A stretch of 64,000 nucleotides of DNA from Nannochloris sp. 'desiccata' (lineage: Eukaryota; Chlorophyta; Trebouxiophyceae; Chlorellales; Chlorellaceae), in the NCBI GenBank assembly GCA_019044685.2, contig JAGTXX020000011.1, positions 2,108,001-2,172,000 on the forward strand, given 5' to 3'. The position numbers and the translations under genes were made by a program. Under the pieces are notes generated by a model. The model saw nothing but the letters and a program-made list of their open reading frames with translations, made no database searches and was not told the DNA's origin. This document shows positions 30,350-43,275 of the stretch, in pieces; the first letter of the stretch is position 1, and each line of letters begins with the position of its first letter.

Positions 30350-33300
30350 ATGGCTGAAGTGGACCAAATCACTCAGCTTCAGCAAGAGCTTGCTCGATGC
30401 AAAGCTCAGGTAAGCTGTTTTTCGGGAAAAATATCATCTCTGATATCTTACAAACAAAAATTCGCATCGAGATTGTCTCAAAACTCATGTATTCTCACTT
30501 CATTTAAATTTGATCTATGCAGCTGGAAGCAGCGACCATCAGCTCTGAACAAGCTAGCCAGGTAAGCATACTACTCAACTCCCCATTAACAAGGCAATTT
30601 CGTGTTTACAAGCATTACTCAATGGCTTTCCTTCTCCTTTTTGCAGGCTATGGAGCAGCGCTATAACACACTTGCCGGTGTACATACCAAACTCGTCGCA
30701 GACAAGGAGCGCCTAGGCAAAGAAAACGAGTCTCTGCGCCAAGAAGTCACCACAGCTCGTAGTGAAGTTCACCACATGCAAACTCAGCTTGCTCAGCGTG
30801 ATTCTGAAGTCGAACGCCGCAAGGTAGAGTTGGAATCATGCCAACGAGATAAACTAGGCCTTGAAAAATTACTAAGAGAGAAGCAAGCGGATATAGAAGA
30901 GATGCAGAATCGACTTCAAGCTGCTGCTGACAAACTCGTTGCTCTCACTAAAAGCAACACAGAGATGGACGCAAAGTTACACTCTGCACAGGCCCTTCAA
31001 AGTCGTTCTGTGCTCAACCAAAGCCGTCTTGAGCAAGAGAAAGAAATTCTTGAAAAGGGCAATAAATGGCTTTATGACGAGCTGGAAACCAAGTCTCAAG
31101 CGTTTAATACCGAACGTCGTAAAGCAACAGACACTATTCTTGATTTGCAGCGTAAACTGAGCGATGCAGAAGGCACTGCTGAGCGACTCAAGGCAGAGCA
31201 TGGTCGTCTGGCGGAGCGTTTTGAATCTCAAAGGAAAGCTGCAGAAGAAGCAGGAGCAAATCTCCGTGAAATTCGCGAATCTGCAGCTTCTAAAGAGGAG
31301 AACTTTGAAAAAGAGCTTGCTATGGCTCACAGAATGGCGCAATTATACCGCGAAAGCGCTGAAGACAGGACAAAGCGATGCACCGAACTAGAGGGCATTG
31401 TCGTCGAGTTGCAGTCTCATATGGAGGCAACTGAAGCGGCACACCGTGAAGCTTTAGAAAAATCTGAAACAGCTCGTCTTTCAGCTGAAGCCAAGGCTGA
31501 CGAAGAGAAATCGTTGAGAGAACGTGTCGTAGCAGCAGCAGCCTCTGCCAATGTAGGTGCTGGCGGTGGTGCTACCCCTCCCGGTGGTGGTCTTCCTTCT
31601 CCTGGATCTGATGCTGCTGCATCTCTTGGAGCGACTGAATTGTATAGCAAATACATGGAAATGAATGAAAGATGGCGTGGAGAGCGCCTTAAAAACAAGC
31701 AAAGAGATATCGTGATGGAAGAGCTTCTGCTTGAAGTCGAGCGACGTGCTGCGTTGGTGAAAGAACAACAAGAAGAATATGAAAGCGTGAAAGCTTCGTA
31801 TGCCCGTGTTTCTGCAAGTATGGAAGAGATTGTTGCCGAAAAGAGACGTTTGGAAGCTATTGCGGCCGAGTCTCAAGCAACTGCTCGTAGGGCAGATCGG
31901 GAACGCCGATCTTATGAACAGCAAGTCAAAGATCTTGGCCAGCAAGTTGCTCGTTTACTTCACGAAGCTCAAAATGTTAATAGTATATCTGGTGCTGCAC
32001 GTAATGGAGGAGGCAATGCTCGATTCTCTGGTGGTGATGCTAGCGATGTCACTACTCAGATGCTTGTTGAGTTCAAAGATGTTGAAGAATTACAACAGCA
32101 GAATCAAAGGTTATTAAGCGTTAATCGCGAGCTTTCCCAAGCTGCAGAAGCCACTCGTGCTGAAGCTGAAGAAGAGCTGCGTAGAGAGTATGAAACACAG
32201 CTTGAACGGGTGTCCTCTGAGCTTTCTGATCTGAGAAGGAATAGACAAGGCGCCGAGGAGCTGTTGGCACAGGTGGTACGGCAAAGAGATACTTTGCGTC
32301 AGTTGTTGCAAGGTGGTGATGGTGATTTGAACGCAGCACGCACAGCATATGTACGCTCCCTTGGTGGAGAAGGTTCCGCTGGTGCTGGTGGAGCAAACGG
32401 CAATGGTGAAGGCGAGGCTGCAGCGACCATTGCTGCTGCAGCAGCTGCTGCAGCTGGAGCTAAGTATCAAGAGATGTATACTGATCTTGATGCTCAATTT
32501 AAGCAATTCAGAGAAGATTCTTCTAAAAATCAAGCTATGCTCACTCAAGACCTAGCTCGTGCAAAAGAGGATGCCGCCACAGCCAAAAGTGAAGCAGCAC
32601 GTGCTACCGCTCAAGCTGACTTTGAACGCGATCGCACCACTCGTTTATCTACCTCTCTAGATACACAACGCCAACAACTTGAAGGCCTAATGTCCAGCAA
32701 CGCCAAGTATCAAGCTCTTATTACTGAGACTGAGCGGAGGATGTACACTGCTCAGCAACAAGCAGAAGAAGCGAAAGATGCCTTACGACGAGAAAGCATG
32801 CGTGCCGAAGGTCTGGATGCTGAGAAACGTCTTTTAGAATCGGCAGAGAAGAGGCTCTCGAATGAAGCGTCTGAGCTTGCAAAAGAAAAATTCCGCTTGG
32901 CTGCAGAGTTGGAAGCAGCTAGGAAATTACATGCTGAACGTGAAGAACAGCTTTCGGGCGAGCTCTTACGTCTTAAAGAGGAAGCGTCTCGTGGATCTCA
33001 AGAACTTTCTGTGGCGCAGAGAGACTTGGCGGCAGCACAAAGCAGGGCAGAGACAGCCTCACGTAGCGCCCAGCATGCTGAAGCACAAGTTACTGAAAAG
33101 CTCGCCCGTCTCGATACAGAGCTGAGTCAAGCGAGAGATAGCTTATCTTCTGCTCAACAACGTGCTTCTGCTGCTGAAGCCAAGGTGGATATGCTACAGG
33201 AGGCAGTTCGTAAGGCTGAAGAGCGGGCAGCACGATTGGAAATGGAGAGGAGTACCCGCTTGGCTGCTCCTGAAACACAAGCAGCTGCCCCTGTTGCTGG

Positions 33301-36300
33301 AGGTGCTACCACGACCACTACTGCTGCAGCACCTGCTGCTAGAAGCCGTGAGACTGAGCTTGCTGCAGAAGTTAAATTGCTCCGTGAAGAACTCGCATCA
33401 GCTCAAGAGGCTGCTGCTGCGGCTACTGGCCACGCCAAACAGTTTGAACTACTCGCCCGCACAGCTGAAGAGGCATTGAAATCTGTCCAAGCAGATCATG
33501 ATAAGTTTAAACGTGATGCTGCAGCACGTGTTGCTGCTGCTAATCAAGACGCCAATGCCCTCCGCACAGCTCTTACTGCTAAAGAAGCTGAAGTTCGTGA
33601 ATCAAAGCAAGCAGAGCAGGAGTTTGCTGCAGAATGTGAACGTTTAGACCGTGAATTCACCTCCGAACGCAGTGCTTTAACAGCTGCAGTGGAACAAGCT
33701 AAACTGGATGGGGAACAAGATCGTCAACAGGTACAGCGTCTGGCACAAGATGCCGAGTCTCTTCGTAAACAACTTGAAGACGCAAAACGCTCCTATGATA
33801 GCGAAGTTGTAGCACATGGTGATGCATTACGTCGTCTGGCTGCTGCAGATGCTGCGGTAACCTCTGCTCAGGATCGATTAACTGCTGTCACCCAGGATTT
33901 GGAATCCGAGCGAGCCGCCCGCCATCAGGTCGAGTCTCAGCTCCGTGCTCAAATTAATGAGCTGGAAAGTAAAGCGTCTGAAGCAACCCGTCAAGCGAAG
34001 CACCTTTCTGAGCAGCGTGATATACTTCAGGAGCAGCTTGAAAAGGCAGCAGCAGGCTTTGGAAGTACCGAAGGAGGTGACTTTGCCAACGCGCTTCGCC
34101 TGCTGCGCCAAGAACGCGAAGCTGCTGAAATCAATCTTCATCTTGCTGAACGTGAGCTTGTTCGGCTCCGTCAAGAAGCTGGTGTTGCGAGACGTAGCGC
34201 AGAGGAGGCCCGTGCTCAACTTGCTGCTGAGACTGAGCGGTCTCGTAATGCGGTGAGGGATGAAAGCGGTCAAGAGGAAATTTTACAACGTGTAGAGCAG
34301 TTCAACTTGTTACGCGAAAGTAATGCTGCCTTACGATCTGATAATGTACGCAATCAACGCCAGGTGCAAGAGCTACACACGAAACTTCGCCAAACAGAGG
34401 CTCAACTTCACCCGCTGCAGCAAAAGATCCGCACTTTGGAGGCGCAACATGAAGCTGCTGGTGCTGAATTAACTTCTGCAAAGGAGCAAGCTGATAGGTG
34501 GCAAAAACGTGCTCAACAGCTGATGCAAAAGTATGAAAGTGTTGACGCAGGGGAGTATCAAAGAGTCACTGCGGAGCTCAAGGAAGCACATGAGGCCGTC
34601 AAGGCATCCGAAAAAGCTGCTGCTGAACGTCAACGTGAGTTGGAAACTATCCGCGCTCAGCTTGATGCAGCAACACAACGTGCTGGCGGTGCTGATAACC
34701 AATTACAGAGCCAGGTAGCCTCTTTGAAAGCAGAGCTTGATGCAGCTCGGTCAGAGTCAGAGACACAAAGAAAGAAAGCAACCGGCTTGTGGACTGCAGT
34801 TGTCACCACGTGCAACCGCGAGAAGAAACCTTTATCTGAGTGGAAGCAGCTCCAACTCACTAAAGAACGCCGGTTAGTCGAGCTTGAAGGAAAGATCAAG
34901 GTTCTTGAAAGCGGTGGTGGAGCTAAAGAGGCCAAGGGAGCAGTTGAAGTGGCCTCTCTCAGAGCTCGTATTACCCAAGTAGAAGGTGAACTCGCTGCTG
35001 CAGAAGCCAAGGCAAAGGAGGATGTCGCTTCAGCCAAATCAAGAGGTCTGGAGTTGGCTAGAAAGGCTACATCTAGTAAAGTGGCGGTTCAGAAAGAGCT
35101 GGACACGATTAAAGAGCAATTGTTGACGGCACAACGATCTGAAGCAGCTGCTATTGCCCGTGTCAATGAACTCACTGTTGAACGCGATGCCTTAGCCATG
35201 AATTTGAAGCTCTGTCAGGCAGATTTGGCGCAGACTAAAGAGAAATTGACTGCTGCATTGAAAAAGACTGCTCCGGAGAGAACGGCTGCTGCTCGTGCTG
35301 CCGCAAAGACACAGATTGCAGCTATTCAACAGCAAACTATGGATGAAATGAAGACTCGCTTGAAGAGGAAGGCTGTGTCACCTCAAGCACAAGAAACTCC
35401 AGTTGAAGAGGCAACAGCAGGAAGTGTTGAGGCTCCCGAGGCTGCTGCTGCTGCTGCTGTGGTAAAGGATGAAGGTGCTGCCCCGCCTCCTGCAAAGAAG
35501 AGCCGCCTACGTGTAGACGCTGCTGATTTCGCACCTTCTCCTGCCCCTACAGCAGTAGCACCTGCTCCGGTTGTAGAAGAAGAGGAAGAGCAACAGGTTG
35601 TAGAAGAGCAGCAGGAGCAAGAAGAAGAGGCTCCCCCTGCTGCTGCTGAAGTTGAAGAAGTTGAGATGCTTGAACAGCAACCTCAGGAAACTGAGGAAGC
35701 AGCTGCGGAAGGACATGGAGAAGAGGAAGTTCAAGGCGAAGCTGAACCTGAAGCTGAAGTTACCCATGAGGAGGGTGAAGATGAAGGAGAGGAGCAGCAT
35801 CACGACGAGGTGGTTGATGGAGCTGAGGGTGCTGTTGCTGAACAGGAGGAAGTCCACGACCATGGTGCCGTTGAAGAGGAAGGGGAGGAAGAAGAACAGC
35901 ACGAGGGTGTAGACGAAGAAGAAGAAGAAGTTGAAGCTGCAATTGAAGAGGAGGAAGAGGAGATGATGGAGGCAGAAGCAGCTGGTGGTGCTGAGGAAGA
36001 AGAAGAAGGAGAAGAAGAAGAAAAGGAAGTGGTCCTCGAGGATGATGAAGGCGGTGCTAAAGAGGAAGCGGGAGAAGAGGCCGCTGCGGCTGCTACTGAG
36101 GAAGAAATCGAAGAAGCTGGTGCTGAAGAGGAGGCCCTTGAGCAAGAAGAGACCGCTGCAGCTGATGCTGGTGTTCCTGAAGAAGTAGAACCTCAGCCTC
36201 AAGCTTCTCAAGAAGAAGAAGAAGAAGAGCAAGCGGCAGCACCTAGCCCCGCTTTGGCTCCTGTAGCTGCTCGTGCACCCGCTGCAGCATCTCCAACTTC

Positions 36301-36634
36301 TAGTCAGCCAACAACAACGGGAACAACTCAGAAACCTAAGAGGCGTGCTCCGATTGCATGGGTGCCTCCTACTGCACCTACTGCACTACCTACTGAGCCC
36401 GTTAAAAAGACCAAGCCTCTGCCGTCAACAGCGGGTGGTGGCGCTGCCAAGCCACCTCCACCTGCCGGTGCGCCACCAGCACCTGCACCAGGAGGCCCTC
36501 CTGGTATTGCTGGAGGGCGTGGTGCAGTGCCTGGAGTTCGTGGTGGTAGAGGTGGAAGGCTTCCTTTAACTGGAAGAGGTCGAGGAAGAGGTCGAGGCCC
36601 GCCGCCACCACCACCGCCTGAACCTCAACAGTAA
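30350..36634 (+). CDS. TPR/MLP/NUA-like nuclear-basket nucleoporin
   Basis: Very large coiled-coil protein of the nuclear pore basket. Three exons, 30350-30409, 30523-30561 and 30647-36634, all phase 0, about 2028 aa. Residues 1 to about 1650 are almost continuous coiled coil. TPR/MLP signatures inside it are ELYSKYMEMNERWRGERLKN with KQRDIVMEELLLEVE (about 345-385) and EQFNLLRESNAALRSDN (about 1235-1250), which parallel the family's two conserved blocks. The central coil is interrupted by Gly/Ala loops. Residues about 1676-1905 are extremely Glu-rich, and the last 100 residues are Pro/Ala/Gly-rich ending in an RG-rich tract (GRGRGRGRG) and PPPPPPPEPQQ. TPR proteins usually end in an acidic disordered tail, so the Pro/RG addition is a lineage feature. 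Ordinary coiled-coil similarity alone would not suffice; the two blocks carry the call. Confidence 0.82.
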
Positions 36635-36805
36635 TTAGACTATAATAATACCTTTTTTAGTTAGATATCTTTTAATTTAGTCGTATTTTGCTTGCTTTTG
36701 CTAATACAAACTTAAGAAATTCACTCTTTTACAGATCAAAAGTAAAATGAGGACCACTTGCATGGTAAACAAGTAGAAGTAATCTGTTACACAGCAATTT
36801 TGTCT

Positions 36806-36810
36806 TTACA
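36806..36810 (-). terminator. TGTAA polyadenylation signal candidate (RRF)
   Basis: TGTAA on the minus strand about 32 nt downstream of the RRF stop; a second copy lies at 36787-36791. Confidence 0.5.
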
Positions 36811-36841
36811 ACCCTTAAATCTCTCTCTAAACAATGACAGA

Positions 36842-37702
36842 TCAACTATTATGTTTCAATATATCTTTCGTCTTCATAGCAATCAGCTCATCCGCTTCCG
36901 TTATAAACTTATCAGTCAATTGCTGCACAGATTTTTCCAACTTTCTTCGTTCATCCTCTGACCCCAACGCCTTGACTGCATCTAGAGCTATCTTTCTAGC
37001 GTGCCTCACAGAGACTTTTGCAGTCTCCCCTTCAGATTTACACATTTTGGACATCACAGTTAACGTCTCTGCTGTTGGGGAAGGTACTGGAACGAGAATT
37101 TCTTGTCCTTCTGCTCTTGGGTTCAATTTTAGTGGTGACTGCGCTATGCCTGCTACGACAGCATCCACAAGTCCTGGGTCAAATAAAGTGACAGCTAACA
37201 ATTGAGAGTCTCGAACAGAAACACTACCTACTGCTTTCATGGGCACGCGTTCTCCGTAAGCTTCGATTTTTAAGTGGTCGAGCATGCCTGGGGTGGCTCT
37301 GCCGGTTCGAATGTTGGCTAGTTCATGTTGTAAATGCTCTATAGCAGCATTCATTTGCTTTTCATATTGCTGCAAGTCAATTGTTGCGACTTCACCACCT
37401 CCTGGTGGTGTTGATGCTGCATTGCCTTTGCCTTTTTTGGGTGCTTTGGCATAGTGGCGGAGCTGAGTGCCAGAAAACACTGCTGACGGGGCGACGGCAA
37501 AAGAATTGTTAAATAAATGTCTAAATGTGCTTGTTTCCATCGCAACAGCGCCATCCAAGGATGTAATTCTGCGTAATTAATGAGTTGCTATCGGGATTTG
37601 ATCTATAGTTTTTAAATTTTGCACATGTTTGATCACTTACTTTGTTTCAAAGATGGCAACACCTCGCCGGCTCATGGCAGCCAGGCGGCGAAGAGCGCCC
37701 AT
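36842..37702 (-). CDS. Ribosome recycling factor, mitochondrial
   Basis: Splits post-termination ribosomes together with EF-G. Two exons, 37702-37641 and 37568-36842, intron phase 2, about 262 aa. The presequence MGALRRLAAMSRRGVAIFET continues to QLRHYAKAPKKGKG, whose RHYAKA resembles a mitochondrial cleavage site. The mature RRF fold (about residues 85-262) includes YEKQMNAAIEHLQHELANIR, TGRATPGMLDHLKIEAYGE, DAVVAGIAQSPLKLNPRAEG, VPVPSPTAETLTVMSKMCK and VRHARKIALDAVKALGSE. The conserved Arg of the domain I tip (IRTGRATP) and the KxLxxED-like block (VKALGSEDERRKLEKSVQQL) are present. Length is normal once the presequence is removed. Plastid RRF would be a separate gene. Confidence 0.93.
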
Positions 37703-37868
37703 TTTGAAGTTGATAACCAATTGATATACACGTCAATTAATGTTTCAAATGCCAAACTTTTGATATCCTTGAATCTTCAAAGTTTAGTGGAAGTCTTATT
37801 TTCTCTTCTCCCCCCAAAATGGTTGAAAAGTGATCGCCAAGCACGGAAAGCTCCTGTTGCAATTTTTA

Positions 37869-40431
37869 ATGTTTGTGACAACCACTGTGAATAGGTGGAA
37901 TAGGCTTATTGGACGCACATTAGGCTCCTGCTCAAGGAATATGGCTTCATTCGGTGATGCTTACATACCAACACCAGCACAAAAAGGTGCGCTATTACCT
38001 CTGATTGATGTCGCAAATGCCATACTATTCTATCGCCTAGATTGCTAACTATTTCTCTGCAATATCTCTTTCATGTTCAGGTGCTCCTCAAGGCAAACTG
38101 ATCGCTGATCCAACATTATTTCCCGCCATACGCCGTGATGAGGAAGTGATCGACGTGCTTCATGGGGTCAACATCCCTGATCCTTACCGCTGGCTTGAAG
38201 ATCCCGACAGCGAGGAAACCAAATCTTTCGTTGATGCTCAAAACGCATTATCGACCTCGTTTTTCGATCAATGCCAAACCCGCTCCAAGTTTAAATCTCT
38301 TTTTGAACAGCTCTACAACTACGAACGCTATGGTCTGGTTTTCCGCAAAGGAAATCGCTACTATTATAGCCACAACACCGGTCTTCAAGCTCAAAATGTT
38401 ATTTACACCTTAAACTCCCTTGAAGACCCTGAACCAAAGCTTTTCATTGACCCCAACACGCTCTCTGAAGATGGCACAGTGGCTTTGATGCAATATGCCT
38501 TTTCAGACGATGGAAACTACGTTGCCATGGCCACATCCTCCGGCGGAAGTGATTGGCGGACCGTAACCGTCTCTAAAATTAACCAAGAAACAGGAGAACG
38601 TACTGAACTTGCCGATGTATTACAGCACGTTAAATTTACAAGCTTATCCTGGACACACGACAATTTAGGGTTCTTTTATAATAGTTATACCCCTCCAAGC
38701 ACCACTGATGCTGGTACCGAGACTGATAAGAACCAAAATCAGCAATTACGCTACCACATAGTAGGCCAAGATCAATCTAAAGATGCAACTGTGTTGGCAA
38801 TTCCCGAGCAGCCAGACTGGATGATTGGTAGCTCTATCAGCCACGATGGCAAACATTTGATTTTATCTGTTAGTGCAGGGTGTGAACCCACGAATAGATT
38901 ATGGATTGTCAACTTGGAAAAGGATATACCTCGTAACAGCGACAGCGCTCTCGACTTTTCCAAGTTGGATTTCCATACCGGCAGTGCTCGTCTTCCTCTG
39001 GTCAAAGTAATCGATAATTTCAATGCATCTTGGGATTATATTGGGTCGAATGAAGACACTGGAGAGTGGGTATTACAAACGAATTTGAATGCACCTCGCT
39101 ACAAACTAGTCCATGGCGCTATTGCTACCATAGCTTCTTCTTCTTCTTCTTCTTCTTCTTCTTCTTCAGAAATTTCTCCAGAAAGCTGGGCCGAGCTGAT
39201 TCCTGAGCATCCGAAAGACGTTTTACAATGGGCATCCCGTTTGAAAGGCGATTTTATGGTGTGCTGCTATATGAAAGACGTGAAAAGCTCGTTACAATTG
39301 CGAAAGTTCTCTACTGGGGAGATAATCAAAGAACTGCAACTGCCAGGAATTGGCTCTGTCGGTGGGTTTTCAGGGAGCCGAAAATTTAGTGAATTTTTCT
39401 TTTCTTTTACTGGATTCACTGAACCTGGAGCTCAATATCGAGTAGAAGACCCTGAAAATCCTACTCCGGTGCTTTTTAGACGTGTTTCCGTTAAATTTCA
39501 ACCTGAAGAGTTTGAAACAAAACAAGTCTTTGTCCCGTCGAAAAATGACGGGACGTTGGTTCCTATGTTTTTAATCCACAGAAATGGCAAAGAATTTACA
39601 AATGGAGACCAGAAAGATACTTCTCCGGTATTGCTTTACGGGTATGGCGGATTTAATATTAGCTTAGAGCCTAGTTTTTCTATCTCACGTATGTGTTGGT
39701 TACTTGCCTATGACGGTGTGATGGCAATTGCCAATCTCAGAGGGGGTGGAGAGTACGGCACGACTTGGAGAGATGACGGTTCTCGTTCAAAAAAACAAAA
39801 CGTTTTTGATGACTTCATCTCCTGTGCTGAATATTTGCATGACCAAAAAATTTCAAACCCTTCTACTCTAGCAATCCAAGGTGGAAGCAACGGAGGGTTA
39901 TTGGTTGCGGCATGTATCAACCAGCGGCCAGATTTATTTCAAGTAGGACTGGCTCAAGTGGGTGTATTAGACGGATTACGATTTAAACGATTCACTATTG
40001 GCCACGCATGGTGTACCGACTATGGTGATGTTGATATCGAAGACGAGTTTGAATGGATTTTAAAATGGAGTCCATTACATAACGTGACTGTTCCCGTACA
40101 AGGGACAGAAGGGAGTACAAAGCAATATCCTGCGATACTGTTGACTACAGGGTCCCATGATGATAGGGTGGTACCGTTGCATACTCACAAGTTCTTAGCG
40201 CAGCTGCAATATGTTTTAGGAAATGGTAGTGGCCTGCAGAGCAACCCTTTGCTTGCTCGGGTAGAGGTACGAGCGGGCCACGGGGCGGGGAAGCCAACAA
40301 AGAAGATTATTGAAGAGACCTCTGACATGTTGAGTTTCACTGCTGAAGTGATCGGTGCGGAATGGAAATATAATGGCCCTTTGAAAATTTGTGAAGAAGA
40401 AGAAGAAGACGCTGGGAAGGCTGCTGCTTAG
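37869..40431 (+). CDS. Prolyl oligopeptidase (S9A serine peptidase)
   Basis: Cleaves short peptides after proline. Two exons, 37869-37986 and 38081-40431, intron phase 1. The first in-frame ATG (37869) gives an Arg-containing leader MFVTTTVNRWNRLIGRTLG and 822 aa; the internal ATG at 37941 (MASFGDAYIPTPAQ) gives 798 aa and a cytosolic form. The N-terminal POP signature VNIPDPYRWLEDPDSEET is followed by the seven-bladed propeller (about 90-480) and the hydrolase domain: LLYGYGGFNISLEPSFS, ANLRGGGEYGTTWRDDGS, the nucleophile in IQGGSNGGLLVAACINQRPD, the catalytic Asp in GSHDDRVVPLHTHKF and the catalytic His in VRAGHGAGKPTKKII. The full triad is present. A poly-Ser tract (TCT repeat) at 39135-39167 sits in a propeller loop. 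Confidence 0.95.
39135..39167 (+). repeat. (TTC)n trinucleotide repeat inside prolyl oligopeptidase
   Basis: About eleven TCT/TTC units encoding a poly-Ser loop in the propeller of the prolyl oligopeptidase; it keeps the frame. Confidence 0.9.
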
Positions 40432-40642
40432 AAACTTATGCTTCTTAGTTTTATTCTACTCTGCTCTTTATATCAGATATAAGATAGGAATATGATTAAA
40501 ATTTGAATACTGTAGCTAAATTATATTTGAATACGCTACTATGCACCGCTACTATGCAACATAAAATATGTAAAGCAAAAGAAACCAATAAAGCAACCAA
40601 CTGAGATATGCACACCGAACCGAGAAAGCTAAATCGATAAAA

Positions 40643-40647
40643 TTACA
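40643..40647 (-). terminator. TGTAA polyadenylation signal candidate (acyl-CoA oxidase)
   Basis: TGTAA on the minus strand about 56 nt downstream of the acyl-CoA oxidase stop codon. Confidence 0.45.
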
Positions 40648-40702
40648 GAAAGGACTCTCCACCACCGCTTCACCCCTACCACCGTCTTAATCTATTTTCC
40701 CC

Positions 40703-42920
40703 TTAAAGTTTACTCTTAGCTGCTTGACCACCTCTCATTTTTGGATTAAGCAACGGTTCCAACACAGGTTTCCATGCAGGCCCTTCTTGAGTCGCATTTA
40801 ATGGCGAAGATCTCGCTGCAGAGAGTAACGCAGTGTACACATCACCGTCTTTCCTACCGATGGCGGAATTTAAAATATAGTCATTGTAGCCAAATCCGTC
40901 CACTAAAGCCACAGCATCTGGTCTTAAAGCACGTACAAGGGCACGCTTTTGTACCCTAAGCCAAGAAGCTTGTGTTCCAGTGATATGCCCGCTTTCCAAT
41001 AAGGTGGCAGCTTCTTCTTCAAGGAGAGTCACAGCGTGGAGGTCCGTTAATTTTCTTAAAACTGAAATAACAGAAGATGAAAGTTCGCCTTGAGATGCAG
41101 CGTCTTCAACCGCTTGCAAAAACGTCTGATGCAGAAATAAACAGCAGTGAGAACGCGCAACACGAATCAAATCGACGTTGGTGTTGTTCCATGGAGCTCC
41201 TTCAAAAACGAGCTGACCACCTCCAGCATCGCGTAAAGCCTCCGCCGCCACTAAGGCCAACTTTGCAGTTGCATGGCGTAAAGCTGCAAGACCATGTTGA
41301 GGTAAACTCCAGTCTTGTGGAGAAGAGACTGTACTACGCGTGGAAGCTTCCACAGAAGCACGTGCAAGATAAGCAGTACTACCCGAAACATTATTCGCCC
41401 CAGAGGCCAAAGTTTTGAGTAGATAACGGGCTGCTTGTAAATACATGACGTTATTATCCCCTTCCCAAGTCACATTCTGTACATATGATGCAAACAAAGT
41501 GGGTAGACCGGATAAAACAGAGTATCCATGGCCTCCACAAAGCCGGCGGCATGTCTCAATACCACCTGCTGCCAACTCAGTACATAAAGATTTTAAGCCA
41601 GAGGATAAGGCGTGGAGCTCTGGTAAAGCTGAGAAATCACCGCGATCACGTGCACCGTCAAAATTTTCATACATTTCCATCATTTTCATCCCCATGACCT
41701 TCATTGCATAGGATTTTGCAATCAGGGGGAGCAAAGTTTGTTGAACGTTATCATAATCAAGTACTTGAAGCTCTTTTTCTCCCTTTGAAGGGATCGTTTG
41801 ACGTCTAATAGCAGTGTAACGAGTAGAAATCGTCACTGCACGGCCTAGGAAATCTCCAGCGTCGCGAACAATGGTGGCACGGACAAAGACCATGGTAGCA
41901 TAAGACGCTTTTTGATTTTCTGGAGGGGGCGGTATATATTTACCTTCTTCTGTGACTTTAGAGAATCTCATAAGCATTGCATCACGTGGAATACGTACGT
42001 GATCAAACCTCATCCATCCATTGTCGACGCTGTTAAAACCCAATTTCGGCCCGATGTCACCGACTTCAATTCCCGGCAAAGGGCGGTGTGTCTCCATATC
42101 TCGAATTTGCATTACAAATCCGTGCGGACCGTAATCTTTACCATTCGTAATTAACCGGGCCATTAAAATGACGTGTGTTGCCGTTTTGCCCAAACCTCCA
42201 GGCCACCATTTGGTCGCTGTAGGTGTTGGGGAATGAACGATGAAACTTTGGGTGGAGGGGTCATAGACTGCCAACGTTTCAAGGCCTCTGATAAAAGTAC
42301 CATGCCCAAGCTCAGTTTGTGCATAGGTACCTACGATACGTAATGTATTTGACAAGGGTAGCCATTTGCTTTGTTGTTCAGAGGTGCCTTGGGACAGAAT
42401 CGAAGGGATAAACATGCCAATGTGAAGTTCGAGGCCGCCGGGGAAGAACATGAGATTGCGCATATCCATGCCTTCATCTAGAGATAAGTTGTTCTTACGC
42501 ATTAAGTCCCTAGAAAATAGATGGAGAGGAAGAAGGAGAACCGAATATTAAGGACGAATAAAACTAGTAAGATAGTTTTGTGAAAAGAAAAGAGAGATGA
42601 ATTGTCGGCATATAAATATTTGATTGAGCTTGGTTTGCTTACCAAATACCGACTGCAGCCTGTAAGCCCTGGACATATTCCTGATCTCTGCTAAGGAAAT
42701 AGCGGTTTGATTTATCTCCCCAAGGTTGAGAAAGAAGAAGCTTTGTCAGACGTTCTTTTTGCTCCAGCCTGTCGACGCCACCATTCATGAATGCAGCAAG
42801 CTCATCAGAGTTGAAAGTAGCCTTGGAACGCTCATCCCGAGCATCATCTTTTGGGTCGGTGTACCCCTGCAAGATTATTTTGGATGCCTGGGCTACCAAA
42901 TTTCGCTGGCGCGAGTCCAT
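40703..42920 (-). CDS. Peroxisomal acyl-CoA oxidase
   Basis: Flavoenzyme of the first step of peroxisomal fatty-acid beta-oxidation, passing electrons to O2. Two exons, 42920-42643 and 42509-40703, intron phase 2, 694 aa, the typical ACX length (about 660-690). The N-terminal domain begins MDSRQRNLVAQASKIILQGY. FAD/substrate-binding signatures: LMFFPGGLELHIGMFIPSI, GTYAQTELGHGTFIRGLETL, ATKWWPGGLGKTATHVILMA, PGIEVGDIGPKLGFNSVDNG and CRRLCGGHGYSVLSGLPTLF, then VTWEGDNNVMYLQAARYL. The protein ends in AAKSKL, an exact PTS1 peroxisome signal. Resembles the ACX1 (medium- to long-chain) type. TGTAA lies 56 nt after the stop. Confidence 0.96.
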
Positions 42921-43275
42921 GTCGGCTTAGAGATGAAGATTTAGGAATAAACCCTACGGAACCAAGCATGCAAGGAACAAGGCCAGGCGCTTGTTGGGAC
43001 AGGCAATTCTCACTTTTTTTCTAATATGTTTCGAAACAATGTAGTTAGTTTCGAGAGGGTTTGTGTGACCACATTTTGGTGGAGCTTGTGCTTTGCCAAA
43101 TTTGGAGAGAAGAGAAGCTGAGCTCAAATTCAAAAGTTTGAATTGCTTAATGCCAAATAACTTTATATTCCTTTTCAATAGACATCAAGAAATACCGACG
43201 CGAGGTCTTATTCGACTCGGTCGTCCCTGTCAAATTACTTTAAACTCAACGACCAAAAACTAAATTTTGTGGAGA
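42921..43275. promoter_or_regulatory. Divergent promoter region
   Basis: 355 nt between the acyl-CoA oxidase (minus) and MAPK (plus) starts. No gene is seen; a minus-strand frame at 42954-43178 has no family resemblance. Confidence 0.4.

Noticed and set aside
35507..36232. 241-codon minus-strand open frame (Phe/Leu/Ser-rich)
   Set aside because: It is the antisense of the Glu-rich repeat of the TPR-like protein; GAA/GAG codons read backwards give TTC/CTC. No family resemblance.
37941..38043. Read-through of the first prolyl oligopeptidase exon as a separate small protein
   Set aside because: The GTGCGC donor at 37987 and acceptor at 38080 restore the family N-terminus in frame; the read-through is intron sequence.
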